This document shows positions 26,247 through 37,230 of a stretch of 64,000 nt of DNA, one piece after another. The stretch is from positions 1-64,000 of the forward strand of contig NZ_VLXZ01000006.1 in the NCBI RefSeq assembly GCF_007293315.1, given 5' to 3'. The notes under the pieces are model-generated. The model worked only from the letters and a program-made list of their open reading frames with translations. It ran no database searches and had not been told where the DNA came from. The position numbers and the translations under genes are program-made. The DNA is from Alkalicoccobacillus porphyridii. Lineage in GTDB: Bacteria > Bacillota > Bacilli > Bacillales > Bacillaceae_D. Position 1 is the first letter of the stretch, and each line of letters starts with the position of its first letter.

Positions 26247-27182
26247 GTGTTTAATCACTTTACCGTATTAAAAGAAGAATCTGTAAAAGGCTTGAATATA
26301 AAACCCAATGGCATTTATGTTGATTGTACGTTGGGAGGAGCAGGACATAGTGAACGCATCATCGAGCAATTAACGGATGGCGGCCATCTATATGCATTTG
26401 ATCAAGATAGAAGTGCTATTGAGGCTGCGCATGACAGATTAAGCAGTTATGAAGGACGTTATACGCTCATTCAATCGAACTTCCGATACATAAAACGTGA
26501 ACTTACAGAGCGCCAAGTGGAGCACGTTGATGGTATTTTGTTTGACCTAGGTGTTTCCTCACCTCAGCTTGATGAAGCAGAAAGGGGATTTAGCTACCAT
26601 CAGGATGCTCCCTTAGACATGAGAATGGATCAGCAAGCTGAGCTAACTGCGTTTCACGTCGTAAATGAATGGTCGTTTGGCAAATTATATTCAATTATCT
26701 CTCGTTATGGTGAAGAGAAGTTCGCAAAACAAATAGCGAGAAAGATAGAAGCGTTCAGAGAGGTTCAACCACTAGAAACAACAGGGCAATTGGTGGAAGT
26801 TATAAAAGATGCCATTCCTGCACCAGCTCGAAGAAAAGGCGGACACCCAGCAAAACGCACATTCCAAGCTATTCGAATTGCAGTGAATGATGAATTAGGG
26901 GCTTTTGAGGATGCTTTAGTTGATGCTTACACGCTTTTAAATCTTGAGGGCAGGCTATGTGTCATTACCTTCCATTCTTTAGAGGATCGACTATGTAAGC
27001 AAATGTTTAAAGAATGGTCAAAAATGCCTGATTTACCCAAAGGCCTTCCTGTTATCCCAGAAGGATTTGAACCGAAAATGGAATTAATAACAAGAAAACC
27101 AATCATAGCGAATGAAGTAGAGCTTGAAGAAAATAACCGGTCTCGATCAGCGAAGCTGCGGGTAGCGGAAAAGAAATCATAA
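26247..27182 (+). CDS. rsmH: 16S rRNA m4C1402 methyltransferase RsmH
   Basis: Methylates N4 of cytidine 1402 in 16S rRNA (formerly MraW). The protein has 311 residues. The SAM site is in [12 protein letters not shown] (about residues 25-36). [10 protein letters not shown] and the [11 protein letters not shown] family signature are present, and HSLEDR lies near residue 248. It starts at GTG 26247 behind AAGAAGGTGAA. It sits between mraZ and ftsL, the conserved order. Confidence 0.96.
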   Translation: MFNHFTVLKEESVKGLNIKPNGIYVDCTLGGAGHSERIIEQLTDGGHLYAFDQDRSAIEAAHDRLSSYEGRYTLIQSNFRYIKRELTERQVEHVDGILFDLGVSSPQLDEAERGFSYHQDAPLDMRMDQQAELTAFHVVNEWSFGKLYSIISRYGEEKFAKQIARKIEAFREVQPLETTGQLVEVIKDAIPAPARRKGGHPAKRTFQAIRIAVNDELGAFEDALVDAYTLLNLEGRLCVITFHSLEDRLCKQMFKEWSKMPDLPKGLPVIPEGFEPKMELITRKPIIANEVELEENNRSRSAKLRVAEKKS

Positions 27183-27194
27183 GGGGGCAATGTT

Positions 27195-27548
27195 ATGCTA
27201 GCACGCCAGGTTCAGCCGAACCAGCAACCAAGAACGGCACCACAAACACAAAAGGTCATTCGGACATCGAGAGCTCGAATTACAGTTGGTGAAAAAATGA
27301 TTGCATTATTTCTCGCAACCGTTATGCTAGTGTTATCTGGATTGATTGTACATAACTACGTTTCGATTTATAGCTTAAATAAAGAAAATCATGAAATGCA
27401 AGCGGTCATAACGAATCAAGCTTCAATAAACGAGGGCTTAAACCTTCAAGTAGTAGAAGCGAGTGATCCAGACCGATTATTTAGTATTGCAAAAGAAAAT
27501 GGGTTTGAACTGAACGCGGAAAACGTAGAGGTGGTTAACAAAAACTAG
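27195..27548 (+). CDS. ftsL: Cell division protein FtsL
   Basis: A 117-residue bitopic septal protein. A basic cytoplasmic N-terminus (about 36 residues) is followed by one membrane helix (IALFLATVMLVLSGLIV) and an external coiled-coil region ending in a DPDRLFSIAKENG-type segment. It works with DivIC and DivIB to license septal wall synthesis by PBP2B. AAGGGGGCAATGTT precedes the ATG. A terminator hairpin overlaps its 3' end. Confidence 0.92.
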   Translation: MLARQVQPNQQPRTAPQTQKVIRTSRARITVGEKMIALFLATVMLVLSGLIVHNYVSIYSLNKENHEMQAVITNQASINEGLNLQVVEASDPDRLFSIAKENGFELNAENVEVVNKN

Positions 27549-27573
27549 TTCAAATCTTGAACTAGTTTTTTTC
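27539..27573 (+). terminator. Terminator between ftsL and pbpB
   Basis: AAAAACTAGTTCAA and TTGAACTAGTTTTT form a 14-bp stem with a 3-base loop and T7, overlapping the ftsL stop codon. It should reduce read-through into pbpB, which is unexpected inside an operon. Confidence 0.88.
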
Positions 27574-27602
27574 TCGATTATACACGTGTTACAAGGAGAT
27601 GA

Positions 27603-29819
27603 ATGGTCTTGGAGATTAAGAGAGCTGTCACGAACAAACGGGCCCTGATGCTACTAGTCTGTTTTTTTCTGCTATTTTTGATTCTCTGCGGGAGAATTGC
27701 GTATATTCAGGCGGCGAAAGAAGTAAAAGGGCAAGACTTAACTGCTATCGCAGAAGGGCGTTGGCAAGAAAGTCATGTAATAGAAGGTAAACGGGGGACC
27801 ATTTATGATCGAAGTGGTGATGCTGTTGCCGAAGAGCTTCAATCTTATAGTGTATTTGCCGTATTGTCTCCAGATCAACTAAGCTATGTTGAAGACCCAG
27901 AAGAAACTGCTGAACAGCTTGCTCCACTTATTAATATGGAGACTTCCGAGCTTAGACGTATGCTTGAACAGGATCGATTTCAGGTTGAGTTAGGTTCAGG
28001 AGCAAGAAACCTATCGTACGAAAAAATGGAGGAAATTAGAGATCTTGAGTTAGAAGGTATTCACTTTAATAAGGAACCTCGACGTTATTATCCTAAGCAG
28101 ATGTATGCCTCCCACGTCATAGGATATACAGAGCGAAATATGGCTGTTGCGAGAATGGGACTCGAACGAAGTCTAGATGAACTATTGAGTCCACAGAATG
28201 GATCTGTTCAATATCAAAGTGATCAAAAAGGAATCCCATTGCCTAACCCAAATGATATTATTACTCCAGCTGAGGACGGCGAGGATGTTTATTTGACACT
28301 GGACTCTAATATTCAAGTAGCCTTAGAACAGGTAATGTCTCAGGTAGCAGATGACTACTCACCAAAAAAAATGACAGCCATTGTTGCTGATCCAAAAACA
28401 GGTGAAATACTGGCGATGAGCAATCGCCCTAGCTTTAATCCAAATGAATATGAATCGGTTGAAAATTATACGAATTATGCTGTATCTGACCGATTTGAAC
28501 CAGGCTCAACGATGAAAATGTTTACCGTTGCCTCCGCCATTGAAGAGGGTGTCTGGAACGCGGAAGATACATATGAATCTGGTAGCTACAAAGTAGATTC
28601 TGAGTCAACAATAAGTGATCATCGCAGAGAAGGCTGGGGTACCATTACCTTTCGTGAAGGCTTTCTTCGGTCCTCTAACGTAGCAATGATGATTTTAGCC
28701 TTGGAGAGACTAGGTTCAGATAAGCTTTATGACTATTGGGATCGGTTTGGCTTTTTTGATAAGACTGGTATTGATCTGCCGAATGAAGCAGACAGTCAAA
28801 TTGCTCAGAGTGGTCGTTCGGATGCAGCGACAACGTCCTTTGGCCAAGGCTCTGCGGTTACACCTATTCAAATTGTTCAGGCAGCGACTGCAATTGCGAA
28901 TGATGGTGTCATGATGAAGCCTTACATTATAGACAGTATTAAAAAGCACAATTCGAATGAAGTCATTCAGCAAAATGGACCAGTAGAAGTAGGTCAGCCT
29001 ATCTCAAAAGAAACGGCAGCTGAAGTTCGTAAGCTGCTAGGCGAGGTGGTATCAGAACCTGAAGGAACAGGGAATGCATATCAAATTGCAGGCTTTGACG
29101 TGGCTGGAAAAACAGGAACAGCTCAAATTCTAAATGAAAATGCCCCCGGTTATATGTCGGGGCATGGAAATAATATCTTTTCATTTATGGGTATGGCACC
29201 GGAGGATGATCCTAAGGTAATGGTATATGTAGCGGTGGAGCGCCCTCAATTAGATGAATTAGAAGTAGGGAGTGAGCCTGTCTCACTCATCTTTAACACG
29301 ATTATGCAGCGCAGCTTAGATTATTTAAATATTTCCCCGACGATTGAAGAAGTAATGGAAGAGACACAGGCTGGTTACAAGATGGAGAACTTCGAAGGAA
29401 TATCCATCGATGAAGCTGTATCAACGCTTGAAGAAAATGGGATGCAAGTCCTTACGCTTGGAGATGGTCGTACCGTTGAAGCACAGCAGCCTTTAGAAGG
29501 GGTAGGATTATTAGAAGGTGAGAAGGTTGTACTTCGAACAGATGAAGGTCCATATAACCTACCAGATATGTCTGGGTGGTCCTCTCGCGACGTGCTTAAG
29601 GTAGCGGCTGTATTGAATCTGACATTTGAGCAGGAGGGGAATGGATATCTAAGAAATCAATCTCCTGCATCTGGTGAGGATGTTCAAATAGGCGACTCGT
29701 TGTATGGAGAGTTTTCAAGTCGGGAAGACACTGAATCAGAGGAAGATGACCCAGAGGAGAACGAGTCTCAGGAAGATTTAAATTTAGATGTAGAAACGGA
29801 AAGGGACATCTCCAATTAA
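27603..29819 (+). CDS. pbpB: Penicillin-binding protein 2B, septal transpeptidase
   Basis: Class B transpeptidase that cross-links peptidoglycan at the septum. In its 738 residues I see an N-terminal membrane anchor (about 15-36), a dimerisation domain, and a transpeptidase domain with SxxK (GSTMK, about 301-305), SxN (RSSN, about 359) and KTGT (about 504-507). Two C-terminal PASTA-like segments and a strongly acidic tail follow. It starts at ATG 27603 with AAGGAG upstream. The ftsL terminator just ahead suggests partly separate expression. Confidence 0.95.
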   Translation: MVLEIKRAVTNKRALMLLVCFFLLFLILCGRIAYIQAAKEVKGQDLTAIAEGRWQESHVIEGKRGTIYDRSGDAVAEELQSYSVFAVLSPDQLSYVEDPEETAEQLAPLINMETSELRRMLEQDRFQVELGSGARNLSYEKMEEIRDLELEGIHFNKEPRRYYPKQMYASHVIGYTERNMAVARMGLERSLDELLSPQNGSVQYQSDQKGIPLPNPNDIITPAEDGEDVYLTLDSNIQVALEQVMSQVADDYSPKKMTAIVADPKTGEILAMSNRPSFNPNEYESVENYTNYAVSDRFEPGSTMKMFTVASAIEEGVWNAEDTYESGSYKVDSESTISDHRREGWGTITFREGFLRSSNVAMMILALERLGSDKLYDYWDRFGFFDKTGIDLPNEADSQIAQSGRSDAATTSFGQGSAVTPIQIVQAATAIANDGVMMKPYIIDSIKKHNSNEVIQQNGPVEVGQPISKETAAEVRKLLGEVVSEPEGTGNAYQIAGFDVAGKTGTAQILNENAPGYMSGHGNNIFSFMGMAPEDDPKVMVYVAVERPQLDELEVGSEPVSLIFNTIMQRSLDYLNISPTIEEVMEETQAGYKMENFEGISIDEAVSTLEENGMQVLTLGDGRTVEAQQPLEGVGLLEGEKVVLRTDEGPYNLPDMSGWSSRDVLKVAAVLNLTFEQEGNGYLRNQSPASGEDVQIGDSLYGEFSSREDTESEEDDPEENESQEDLNLDVETERDISN

Positions 29820-29911
29820 TACGAAAAGCAGATTGTTCTTTTCTCCCCCCTCCCTTCATAAGCTAATACAAGCATAAGCTTGTCAGGAGCTTTATAGGTG
29901 GGGGGATTATT

Positions 29912-31846
29912 ATGCGGGCAACACAAACAACAGTAAGAAGAAGGCTCATCACCATCCTAGTCGTTGGACTAGCTGTATTTATAATCATAGCTGGGCGGCT
30001 GGGCTATGTGCAATTTGTAAAAGGGGAAGAGCTAACGCAGCTAGCCATGGACTCATGGAGTCGTGATATTCCATTTGAACCGAAACGCGGGGAGATTCGC
30101 GATCGTAATGATGAAGTGTTAGCTACAAATGTAAGTGCACCATCCATATTAGTTGTGCCAAGACAAATAGAGAATCCGGAAGATAGTGCAGAGAAGCTGG
30201 CAGCCATTCTTGATATGGACAAAGGGGAAGCTCTCGCTCAACTAACCAAATCTGAATCTAGAGTTTGGTTAAGGCCAGAAGGTCAAAAGATTACTAAAGA
30301 AAAAGCGAGCGAAATTCGAGATTTAAAATTGCCTGGGGTTTTTATTGCTGAGGATAGCAAGAGACATTACCCTCATGGTAGCTATCTCTCACATGTATTA
30401 GGTTTTGCGGGAATTGATAATCAAGGGTTAACTGGGCTTGAATTATATTATGATGAAGAGCTAAAAGGCGAACAGGGACATGTCTCTTTTTTCTCGACAG
30501 CAAAAAATAGTCGAATGCCTAATTTAGCGGATGAATACGAAGAGCCAGTGAATGGCTTAGATATGCGTTTAACGATTGATAGTCGAGTTCAGACCATTAT
30601 GGAACGTGAGTTGGATATTGCAGAGGCAACCTATCGTCCAGACGGGGCCATTGCGATTGCCATGAACCCAAAAACGGGTGAAGTATTAGGAATGAGTAGT
30701 CGTCCAGATTATAACCCAGAGAACTTTAGAGAGGTACCAGCAGAGATATATAATCAAAATAAGCCGGTTTGGATGCAGTATGAGCCGGGATCTACCTTTA
30801 AAATTATTACTCTAGCTGCGGCATTAGAAGAAGGCAAGGTAGATCTAGAGCATGATTATTTTTATGATCCAGGGTATATAGAAGTATCAGGTCATAGATT
30901 ACGGTGTTGGAAAAAAGGTGGGCACGGTCAGCAGACCTTCCTCGAAGTGGTGCAAAATTCCTGTAACCCCGGTTTTGTGACACTAGGAGAACGCCTGGGT
31001 AAGGATAAACTCTTTGATTATATTGAAGACTTCGGTTTTGGTTCAAAAACAGGAATAGACCTTCAAGGTGAAGGAACAGGCATTCTTTTTAATCGAGACA
31101 GGGTCGGACCACTTGAACAAGCAACAACAGCCTTTGGGCAGGGGGTAGCTGTAACCCCGTTGCAGCAGGTAACAGCGGTATCTGCTGCCGTAAATGGTGG
31201 TTACCTCTATAAGCCTTATATCGCAAAAGAATGGATGGATCCAGACACAGGAAACGTCGTGAAACAACAATCCCCTTATATGAAACGACAAGTCATCTCA
31301 GAAGAAACCTCTAAGAAGGTTCGCGATGCCTTAGAGTCTGTAGTTGCGCAAGGTACTGGAAAAGGGGCTTTTGTAGATGGGTATCGAGTTGGAGGTAAAA
31401 CGGGAACAGCGCAAAAAGCAAAGGATGGGAAATACCTTGAAAATAATCATATTGTCTCATTTATTGGCTTTGCCCCAGCAGACGACCCAGAAATTGTTGT
31501 TTACGTAGCAATAGATAATCCAAAGGATACGTTACAGTTTGGTGGCATTGTGGCAGCTCCGATTGTTGGGAATATCATTGGTGATAGTTTAGTTGCCATG
31601 GGTGTTGAGAAACGAACAGAGCAAATTGAAAAGGAACTAACATGGGCAGATGAACCTATTATAGAAGTGCCAGATTTAATCGGTCGAACTAGACGAGAAA
31701 TTCACGAGGGGTATATGGAGCTAAAGCTTGATGCAGCAGGAGAAGGAGATTTTATTTTATCTCAATCGCCATCACCGGGAAGTAAAGTAGCAGTGGGATC
31801 CACCATTCGTATATACATGGGTGACAAATCTCAGTCAAACGACTAA
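29912..31846 (+). CDS. spoVD: Stage V sporulation protein D (SpoVD)
   Basis: Sporulation-specific class B penicillin-binding protein that makes spore cortex with SpoVE. The protein has 644 residues. After the membrane anchor and dimerisation domain come SxxK (GSTFK, about 294-298), SCN (QNSCN, about 350) and KTGT (about 493-496). One PASTA domain ends the protein (about 583-638). In B. subtilis it is activated by reduction of a disulfide, and cysteines at CWKKGG and SCN are present here. A GGTGGGGGGATTATT site precedes the ATG. It shares fold and order with the pbpB gene before it, an old duplication. Confidence 0.93.
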   Translation: MRATQTTVRRRLITILVVGLAVFIIIAGRLGYVQFVKGEELTQLAMDSWSRDIPFEPKRGEIRDRNDEVLATNVSAPSILVVPRQIENPEDSAEKLAAILDMDKGEALAQLTKSESRVWLRPEGQKITKEKASEIRDLKLPGVFIAEDSKRHYPHGSYLSHVLGFAGIDNQGLTGLELYYDEELKGEQGHVSFFSTAKNSRMPNLADEYEEPVNGLDMRLTIDSRVQTIMERELDIAEATYRPDGAIAIAMNPKTGEVLGMSSRPDYNPENFREVPAEIYNQNKPVWMQYEPGSTFKIITLAAALEEGKVDLEHDYFYDPGYIEVSGHRLRCWKKGGHGQQTFLEVVQNSCNPGFVTLGERLGKDKLFDYIEDFGFGSKTGIDLQGEGTGILFNRDRVGPLEQATTAFGQGVAVTPLQQVTAVSAAVNGGYLYKPYIAKEWMDPDTGNVVKQQSPYMKRQVISEETSKKVRDALESVVAQGTGKGAFVDGYRVGGKTGTAQKAKDGKYLENNHIVSFIGFAPADDPEIVVYVAIDNPKDTLQFGGIVAAPIVGNIIGDSLVAMGVEKRTEQIEKELTWADEPIIEVPDLIGRTRREIHEGYMELKLDAAGEGDFILSQSPSPGSKVAVGSTIRIYMGDKSQSND

Positions 31847-31934
31847 AATATAGTTTGTATGTTTTTCTTTAAGGGTATACCATTTCCTTGGAAAACAGAA
31901 ATCAGCTTATCGCAGTGAATGAGAGGATATTGAT

Positions 31935-33401
31935 ATGATGACACTAAATGAACTGCTCAAACCACTCGGCAACGAGCATGGACTTACACCGGAGCAGGAA
32001 CGAATAGAAATTAATCAAATTGATATGGATTCAAGAGAAGTCGTTTCAGGTTCACTCTTTTTCTGTATTAAAGGATATACAGTTGACGGACATGATTATG
32101 CTCATAAAGCGATTGAGAAAGGAGCCGCCGCTATTATAGCTGAGCGGCCTCTTGACGTATCGGTTCCAGTGATCGTGGTAAATGATGCAAAACGATCAAT
32201 GGCGAGACTCGCCAGTCACTTTTATGATGAGCCAACTAAGAAATTTCAATTATTTGGTGTCACTGGTACAAACGGCAAGACTTCAACCACACATATACTT
32301 GATCAAATTTTACGGGATGCCGGTCAAAAAACGGGTATGATTGGAACCATGTATACAAAAATCGGGGATCAATCCTATGATACTGCTAATACCACACCGG
32401 AATCTTTAATACTCCAGCGTACATTTAATCAAATGAACAATGAAGGGGTACAGTCAGCAGTAATGGAGGTTTCTTCCCACGCACTTCACCATGGTCGAGT
32501 TCGCGGCTGTGATTTTGATGTTGCTGTATTTACAAACCTGACTCCAGATCATTTGGATTATCATGAAACAATGGAAAAATACTTATTTGCTAAAAGTCTT
32601 TTATTTTCTCAGCTAGGAAACACGTATGAAGGAAAAAAAGCTGTCATTAATATTGACGATTTGTCAGGCCCTCGTCTTGCGCAATTAACAACAGCTGATA
32701 TTATTACCTATGGAATTCGCAAGTCAGCTGATGTTCGTGCATTAGATGTCAAACTAACACCTGAGGGCACAAGCTTTGTTCTTAACGCTTTTGGAAAGAA
32801 TATAACCGTTTCATTAAAATTAATTGGTTTATTCAGTGTATACAATGCGTTAGCAGCAGCCGCGGCAGCATTAGCAGCTGGCATTTCATTGGATGAGCTG
32901 AAAAAGAGTCTTGAGAAGGTTGAGGGGGTCACCGGACGTTTTGAGCCGGTTCAATCAGGCCAAAACTTCTCAGTCATTGTTGATTACGCTCATACCCCAG
33001 ATAGCTTGCAAAATGTGCTTGATACTGTAGCTGAATTAACGAAGGGAGACGTAACGGTTGTTGTTGGATGTGGCGGAGACCGCGACGCAAGCAAACGTCC
33101 TGTTATGGCAGACATAGCGGTTAAACGTGCAGACCGAGCAATATTCACGTCTGATAATCCTAGATCAGAGGATCCAAAGCGGATTTTGGAAGATATGACA
33201 ACAGGCCTGGTGGCAGATAACTTTGAAACCATTCTTGATCGGAAGCTTGCTATTACACGAGCGATAGAAGAAGCTGAAGAAGGCGATGTGGTATTAATCG
33301 CTGGTAAAGGACATGAAACGTATCAAGATATCGGTGGCATTAAACATCATTTTGATGATAAAGAAGTGGCTACTGAAGCGATAAGAGGCAGGAAAACATG
33401 A
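31935..33401 (+). CDS. murE: UDP-MurNAc-tripeptide synthetase MurE (mDAP-adding)
   Basis: Adds the third amino acid to the peptidoglycan precursor in the cytoplasm using ATP. The protein has 488 residues. The ATP loop is GVTGTNGKTST (about 109-119). The substrate-selecting DNPR motif (about 408-411) predicts meso-diaminopimelate. AGAGGATATTGAT precedes two adjacent ATG codons (31935 and 31938); either may be used. The stop overlaps the murF start by four bases, so murE, murF and mraY are coupled. Confidence 0.96.
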   Translation: MMTLNELLKPLGNEHGLTPEQERIEINQIDMDSREVVSGSLFFCIKGYTVDGHDYAHKAIEKGAAAIIAERPLDVSVPVIVVNDAKRSMARLASHFYDEPTKKFQLFGVTGTNGKTSTTHILDQILRDAGQKTGMIGTMYTKIGDQSYDTANTTPESLILQRTFNQMNNEGVQSAVMEVSSHALHHGRVRGCDFDVAVFTNLTPDHLDYHETMEKYLFAKSLLFSQLGNTYEGKKAVINIDDLSGPRLAQLTTADIITYGIRKSADVRALDVKLTPEGTSFVLNAFGKNITVSLKLIGLFSVYNALAAAAAALAAGISLDELKKSLEKVEGVTGRFEPVQSGQNFSVIVDYAHTPDSLQNVLDTVAELTKGDVTVVVGCGGDRDASKRPVMADIAVKRADRAIFTSDNPRSEDPKRILEDMTTGLVADNFETILDRKLAITRAIEEAEEGDVVLIAGKGHETYQDIGGIKHHFDDKEVATEAIRGRKT

Positions 33402-34780
33402 CAATATCACATGAACTCGTTACAAAAGTAGCAGCTTCCTTTAGAATAAACGCTGACCAAGAACAAAGCTTTTCAAGTGTATCTATAGACACGCGTACCT
33501 TGCAAAAGGGAGCATTGTATGTTCCAATCGTTGGGGAACGATTTGATGGACATATCTTCATTGAAAAAGCGATACAAGCGGGTGCAAAAGCAGCCGTTTG
33601 GCAAAAGGATTACGCTGTTCCATCCTCTGTTCCGGACAATTTTCAGCTTTATTATGTAGAGGATACCTTAAAAGCTTTACAACAGCTTTCAAAAGAGTAC
33701 CGGAAGCTCATTGATCCTATCGTTATAGCAGTGACAGGCAGTAACGGTAAAACAACGGTGAAGGATATGTTGTTTTCGATTCTATCTTTAACTGGTACAA
33801 CATATAAAACACAGGGGAATTTTAATAATCATATTGGGATGCCGCTCACTATTTTGGGGATGCCAAAGGACTGTAAGTATTTGATACTTGAAATGGGTAT
33901 GAGTGAATTTGGTGAGATTGAATTTCTAAGTGAGTTAGCTGAACCAGACATTGCGCTGATTACTAATATTGGTGAATCTCACATGGAACAGCTCGGGTCC
34001 AGAGAAGGGATAGCTGAAGCTAAAGCAGAAATTAGAGCTGGCTTATCAGCTCAGGGTACTCTTTATATTGATGGAGATGAACCACTGCTTGCAGATAAGC
34101 AACACACTCACACAAAGACAATCGGATTTAATCCTGCGAATCATAGCTTTATTTCAGACGTTTCTACGGATGTAAATGGATTACATTTTACATTAGCAGA
34201 TACAGATCGATTTACTATACCTCTTCTAGGCAAGCATAATGTTAAAAATGCTGCATTAGCAGCTAGTGCTGCGTCAGGGTTAGGACTTAGTGCAGCAGAC
34301 ATTCAAAACGGACTTTCTCAGGTTGCTATTAGCAAAATGAGACTTGAGCGTTCATTTGGCCAAGATGGCGAATTGATTATTAATGATGCATATAACGCAA
34401 GTCCTACTTCCATGATCGCTGCCTTAGAAACACTTAAGGGCCTAAGTGGGTTTAGCAGGTATATTGCAGTTTTAGGTGATATGTATGAGCTAGGTGGAAA
34501 TGAGAAAGAATTGCATACAAAGGTAGCTGGTCATATCTCAGCACCTATTACGCATGTCCTTTGTGTTGGTCATAAAGCAAAGTGGATATATGAAGCCATT
34601 CAAAAGGAGCAGGACCCATTACATGTTAGCTGGGCACCCACTGTAGCTGAAGCGGCACAGTCATTAAAATCCATTGTTACAAAGGATTCAGTCGTGTTAT
34701 TAAAGGCATCTAGAGGATTAAAACTCGAACAAATAGTAGATGACTCACTTGAGAGCGGGAAGGGGGAGACGAACAAATGA
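33398..34780 (+). CDS. murF: UDP-MurNAc-pentapeptide synthetase MurF
   Basis: Adds D-Ala-D-Ala to complete the precursor. The protein has 460 residues, with the ATP motif [13 protein letters not shown] (about 110-122), NFNNHIGMP, and the central [11 protein letters not shown] signature. It begins within the end of murE (ATGA overlap) and overlaps mraY in the same way. No divergence from the family is visible. Confidence 0.95.
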   Translation: MTISHELVTKVAASFRINADQEQSFSSVSIDTRTLQKGALYVPIVGERFDGHIFIEKAIQAGAKAAVWQKDYAVPSSVPDNFQLYYVEDTLKALQQLSKEYRKLIDPIVIAVTGSNGKTTVKDMLFSILSLTGTTYKTQGNFNNHIGMPLTILGMPKDCKYLILEMGMSEFGEIEFLSELAEPDIALITNIGESHMEQLGSREGIAEAKAEIRAGLSAQGTLYIDGDEPLLADKQHTHTKTIGFNPANHSFISDVSTDVNGLHFTLADTDRFTIPLLGKHNVKNAALAASAASGLGLSAADIQNGLSQVAISKMRLERSFGQDGELIINDAYNASPTSMIAALETLKGLSGFSRYIAVLGDMYELGGNEKELHTKVAGHISAPITHVLCVGHKAKWIYEAIQKEQDPLHVSWAPTVAEAAQSLKSIVTKDSVVLLKASRGLKLEQIVDDSLESGKGETNK

Positions 34781-35751
34781 ATGAACAACTTCTGCTTCTA
34801 ACGCTGATTATTTCATTTGGAGTAGCGGTGATGTTTTCACCACTATTCATCCCATTTTTAAAACGATTAAAGTTTGGTCAAAGTATACGAGAGGAAGGAC
34901 CTGAGTCGCATTTGAAAAAAAGCGGCACACCAACCATGGGCGGAATCATTTTTGTATTTGCCATTTTGGTAACAGTTCTCGGTATGACCATTAGCTCAAA
35001 CAATGTAACACCAGAAATTATCCTTCTGCTGATTGTAACGCTAGGATATGGATTAGTTGGATTTATTGATGATTATCTTAAAGTTGTAAAAAAGCATAAT
35101 TTAGGACTGACCTCAAAGCAAAAGCTTATCGGCCAGTTAATTATTGCCGTAATATTTTATTTAGGCCTTGTTCAAATTGGATTCTCAACCGAAATTGCGA
35201 TTCCTGCAACGTCATATTCAATTGATATTGGCTTATTGTATTTACCATTAATTATTGTGATGCTTGTTGGAGCGTCTAATGCAGTTAATCTAACGGATGG
35301 ACTAGATGGATTGCTTGCAGGGACGGGTGCAATCGCATTTGGTGCATTTGCGGTTCTGGCATGGAATGCTGGCTACTTCGATGTATCTTTATTTAGTGCA
35401 GCCGTAGTAGGAGCTGTTCTTGGCTTTCTTGTCTTTAATGCGCATCCGGCTAAAGTATTTATGGGTGATACAGGCTCGTTAGCTTTAGGTGGAGCGATTA
35501 CCGGTATCGCGATTTTGAGTAAAATGGAGCTCATGCTGATTTTGGTGGGTGGGGTTTTTGTTATAGAAACACTATCTGTTATTATCCAAGTGATCTCCTT
35601 TAAGACACGGGGTAAGAGAGTATTTAAAATGAGTCCTCTTCACCACCACTATGAGCTTTCAGGATGGTCAGAGTGGCGAGTGGTCGTTACATTTTGGTTA
35701 GTCGGCATGCTATTTGCAATTGCAGCGATTTACATGGGAGTGTGGTTGTAA
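34777..35751 (+). CDS. mraY: Phospho-MurNAc-pentapeptide translocase MraY
   Basis: Transfers phospho-MurNAc-pentapeptide to undecaprenyl phosphate, forming lipid I at the membrane. The 324-residue protein has about ten helices. It shows GTPTMGG near the N-terminus, the DDYLK catalytic motif (about 103-107), NLTDGLDGL (about 170-178) and the HHHYE motif near residue 288. It overlaps murF by four bases. The murD ATG lies two bases after its stop. Confidence 0.96.
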   Translation: MNEQLLLLTLIISFGVAVMFSPLFIPFLKRLKFGQSIREEGPESHLKKSGTPTMGGIIFVFAILVTVLGMTISSNNVTPEIILLLIVTLGYGLVGFIDDYLKVVKKHNLGLTSKQKLIGQLIIAVIFYLGLVQIGFSTEIAIPATSYSIDIGLLYLPLIIVMLVGASNAVNLTDGLDGLLAGTGAIAFGAFAVLAWNAGYFDVSLFSAAVVGAVLGFLVFNAHPAKVFMGDTGSLALGGAITGIAILSKMELMLILVGGVFVIETLSVIIQVISFKTRGKRVFKMSPLHHHYELSGWSEWRVVVTFWLVGMLFAIAAIYMGVWL

Positions 35752-35752
35752 A

Positions 35753-37108
35753 ATGAAAGCAACAGATCAGTATCAAGGGAAGCATGTGCTGGTACTTGGA
35801 CTGGCTAAAAGTGGGTATGCCGCGGCAAGATTGCTACATCAACTAGGAGCAGAGGTTACTGTTAACGATGGTAAACCATTAGCAGAAAATCCAGCAGCTC
35901 AGGAATTAATAGAACAAGGTTTAGACGTTATTTGTGGGGAACACCCGTTAACATTATTAGATAAGCCCATTGATTTGATCGTTAAAAATCCGGGCATTCC
36001 TTATTCTAATCCAATACTAGAGGAAGCAGTAAAACGTAATATTCCGATTATAACGGAAGTAGAACTAGCCTATCATATTAGTGACGCAGATATTGTAGCG
36101 ATAACGGGTTCAAATGGGAAAACAACCACAACGACTTTGATTACTAAGATGCTAGAAAATAGCGGAAGAACCCCTTTAGTAGCAGGAAATATCGGAGTTG
36201 TAGCATGTGAAGTAGCTGAGCAAGCCTCAGACGATGATGTCATTGTGATGGAGCTATCAAGTTTTCAATTAATGGGAACGGACACCTTTCAACCAAAGAT
36301 TTCTGTTCTATTGAATATCTTTGATGCGCACCTTGATTATCATGGCTCAAAACAGCACTATATTGATGCTAAAGCCCGTATTCAAGCAAACCAAGAGGAA
36401 TCAGATTATCTTGTTTATAATGTTGATGATAAAGAGGTTGTTGCAATTGCTGAGACAAGTTCTGCGACAAAGATAGGCTTCTCAACAAGGGTATTACACC
36501 CAGAAGGGCTTGATATTGCAGAGGGTCATCTTCGGTATAAGCAAACACCTATTATAGCCTTAGAGGATGTCATGCTACCTGGCAGACATAATTTAGAGAA
36601 TATCCTCGCGGCTGTAGGCGCATCAATATTAGCTGGATCTTCACGTGAACAAATCCAACATGTTCTCAAGACATTTGGAGGCGTTCAACATCGTTTACAA
36701 TTTGTAAAGAAACACAAAGAAAGAGCATTTTATAACGATTCTAAGGCGACTAATATTTTGGCAACATCCAAAGCATTAGATGCCTTTCAACAGCCCGTCA
36801 TTCTACTTGCTGGTGGTTTAGATCGTGGTAATTCCTTCGATGCGTTAATTCCATCATTAAGTGGAGTCAAAGCGGTTGTAGCCTTTGGAGAGACAAAGCA
36901 TAAAATAGCTGAAACCGCCCAATCGGTGGATGTCCCTTCCATTCAAGTGGTTGATGTACTAGAAGCAGCAGTGCACGCGGCTTATGCACAATCAGAAGAA
37001 GGGGATATCATTCTTCTTTCTCCAGCATGTGCAAGCTGGGATCAATTCCGCACATTTGAAGAAAGAGGAGACGCCTTTATTCAAGCGGTAAGCAAAATCA
37101 TCAATTAA
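35753..37108 (+). CDS. murD: UDP-MurNAc-alanine D-glutamate ligase MurD
   Basis: Adds D-glutamate to UDP-MurNAc-L-Ala. The 451-residue protein has an N-terminal Rossmann-like domain (HVLVLGLAKSGYAAA), the ATP motif [11 protein letters not shown] (about 115-125), VMELSSFQL, and the C-terminal LLSPACASWDQF. I start at ATG 35753, directly after the mraY stop; a frame from 35714 would overlap mraY. A terminator follows, so the murE-F-mraY-murD unit ends here and ftsW is separate. Confidence 0.95.
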   Translation: MKATDQYQGKHVLVLGLAKSGYAAARLLHQLGAEVTVNDGKPLAENPAAQELIEQGLDVICGEHPLTLLDKPIDLIVKNPGIPYSNPILEEAVKRNIPIITEVELAYHISDADIVAITGSNGKTTTTTLITKMLENSGRTPLVAGNIGVVACEVAEQASDDDVIVMELSSFQLMGTDTFQPKISVLLNIFDAHLDYHGSKQHYIDAKARIQANQEESDYLVYNVDDKEVVAIAETSSATKIGFSTRVLHPEGLDIAEGHLRYKQTPIIALEDVMLPGRHNLENILAAVGASILAGSSREQIQHVLKTFGGVQHRLQFVKKHKERAFYNDSKATNILATSKALDAFQQPVILLAGGLDRGNSFDALIPSLSGVKAVVAFGETKHKIAETAQSVDVPSIQVVDVLEAAVHAAYAQSEEGDIILLSPACASWDQFRTFEERGDAFIQAVSKIIN

Positions 37109-37127
37109 GAGTGCGGCCAATCTGCAC

Positions 37128-37173
37128 ATAGCTTGTCAACAAAACTCGGAATTCGAGAATGTTGACAAGCTTT
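37128..37173 (+). terminator. Terminator after murD
   Basis: AGCTTGTCAACA pairs with TGTTGACAAGCT, followed by nine T. An inner CTCG.AATTCGAG stem fills the loop. The 3' arm resembles the terminators after ctaA and the DUF420 gene. Confidence 0.9.
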
Positions 37174-37230
37174 TTTTTTGTTGAGAATAGATATTTAGTG
37201 AGGAGGAAGGAATTGTAAGGAAGTTGAAAG

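Noticed and set aside
24009-27182. Possible frameshift or fusion among bshC, mraZ and rsmH
   Set aside because: All three have normal length and intact motifs.
27603-31846. Recent tandem duplication of pbpB and spoVD
   Set aside because: Both belong to separate old families with different lengths and PASTA counts, in the order found in all Bacillus.
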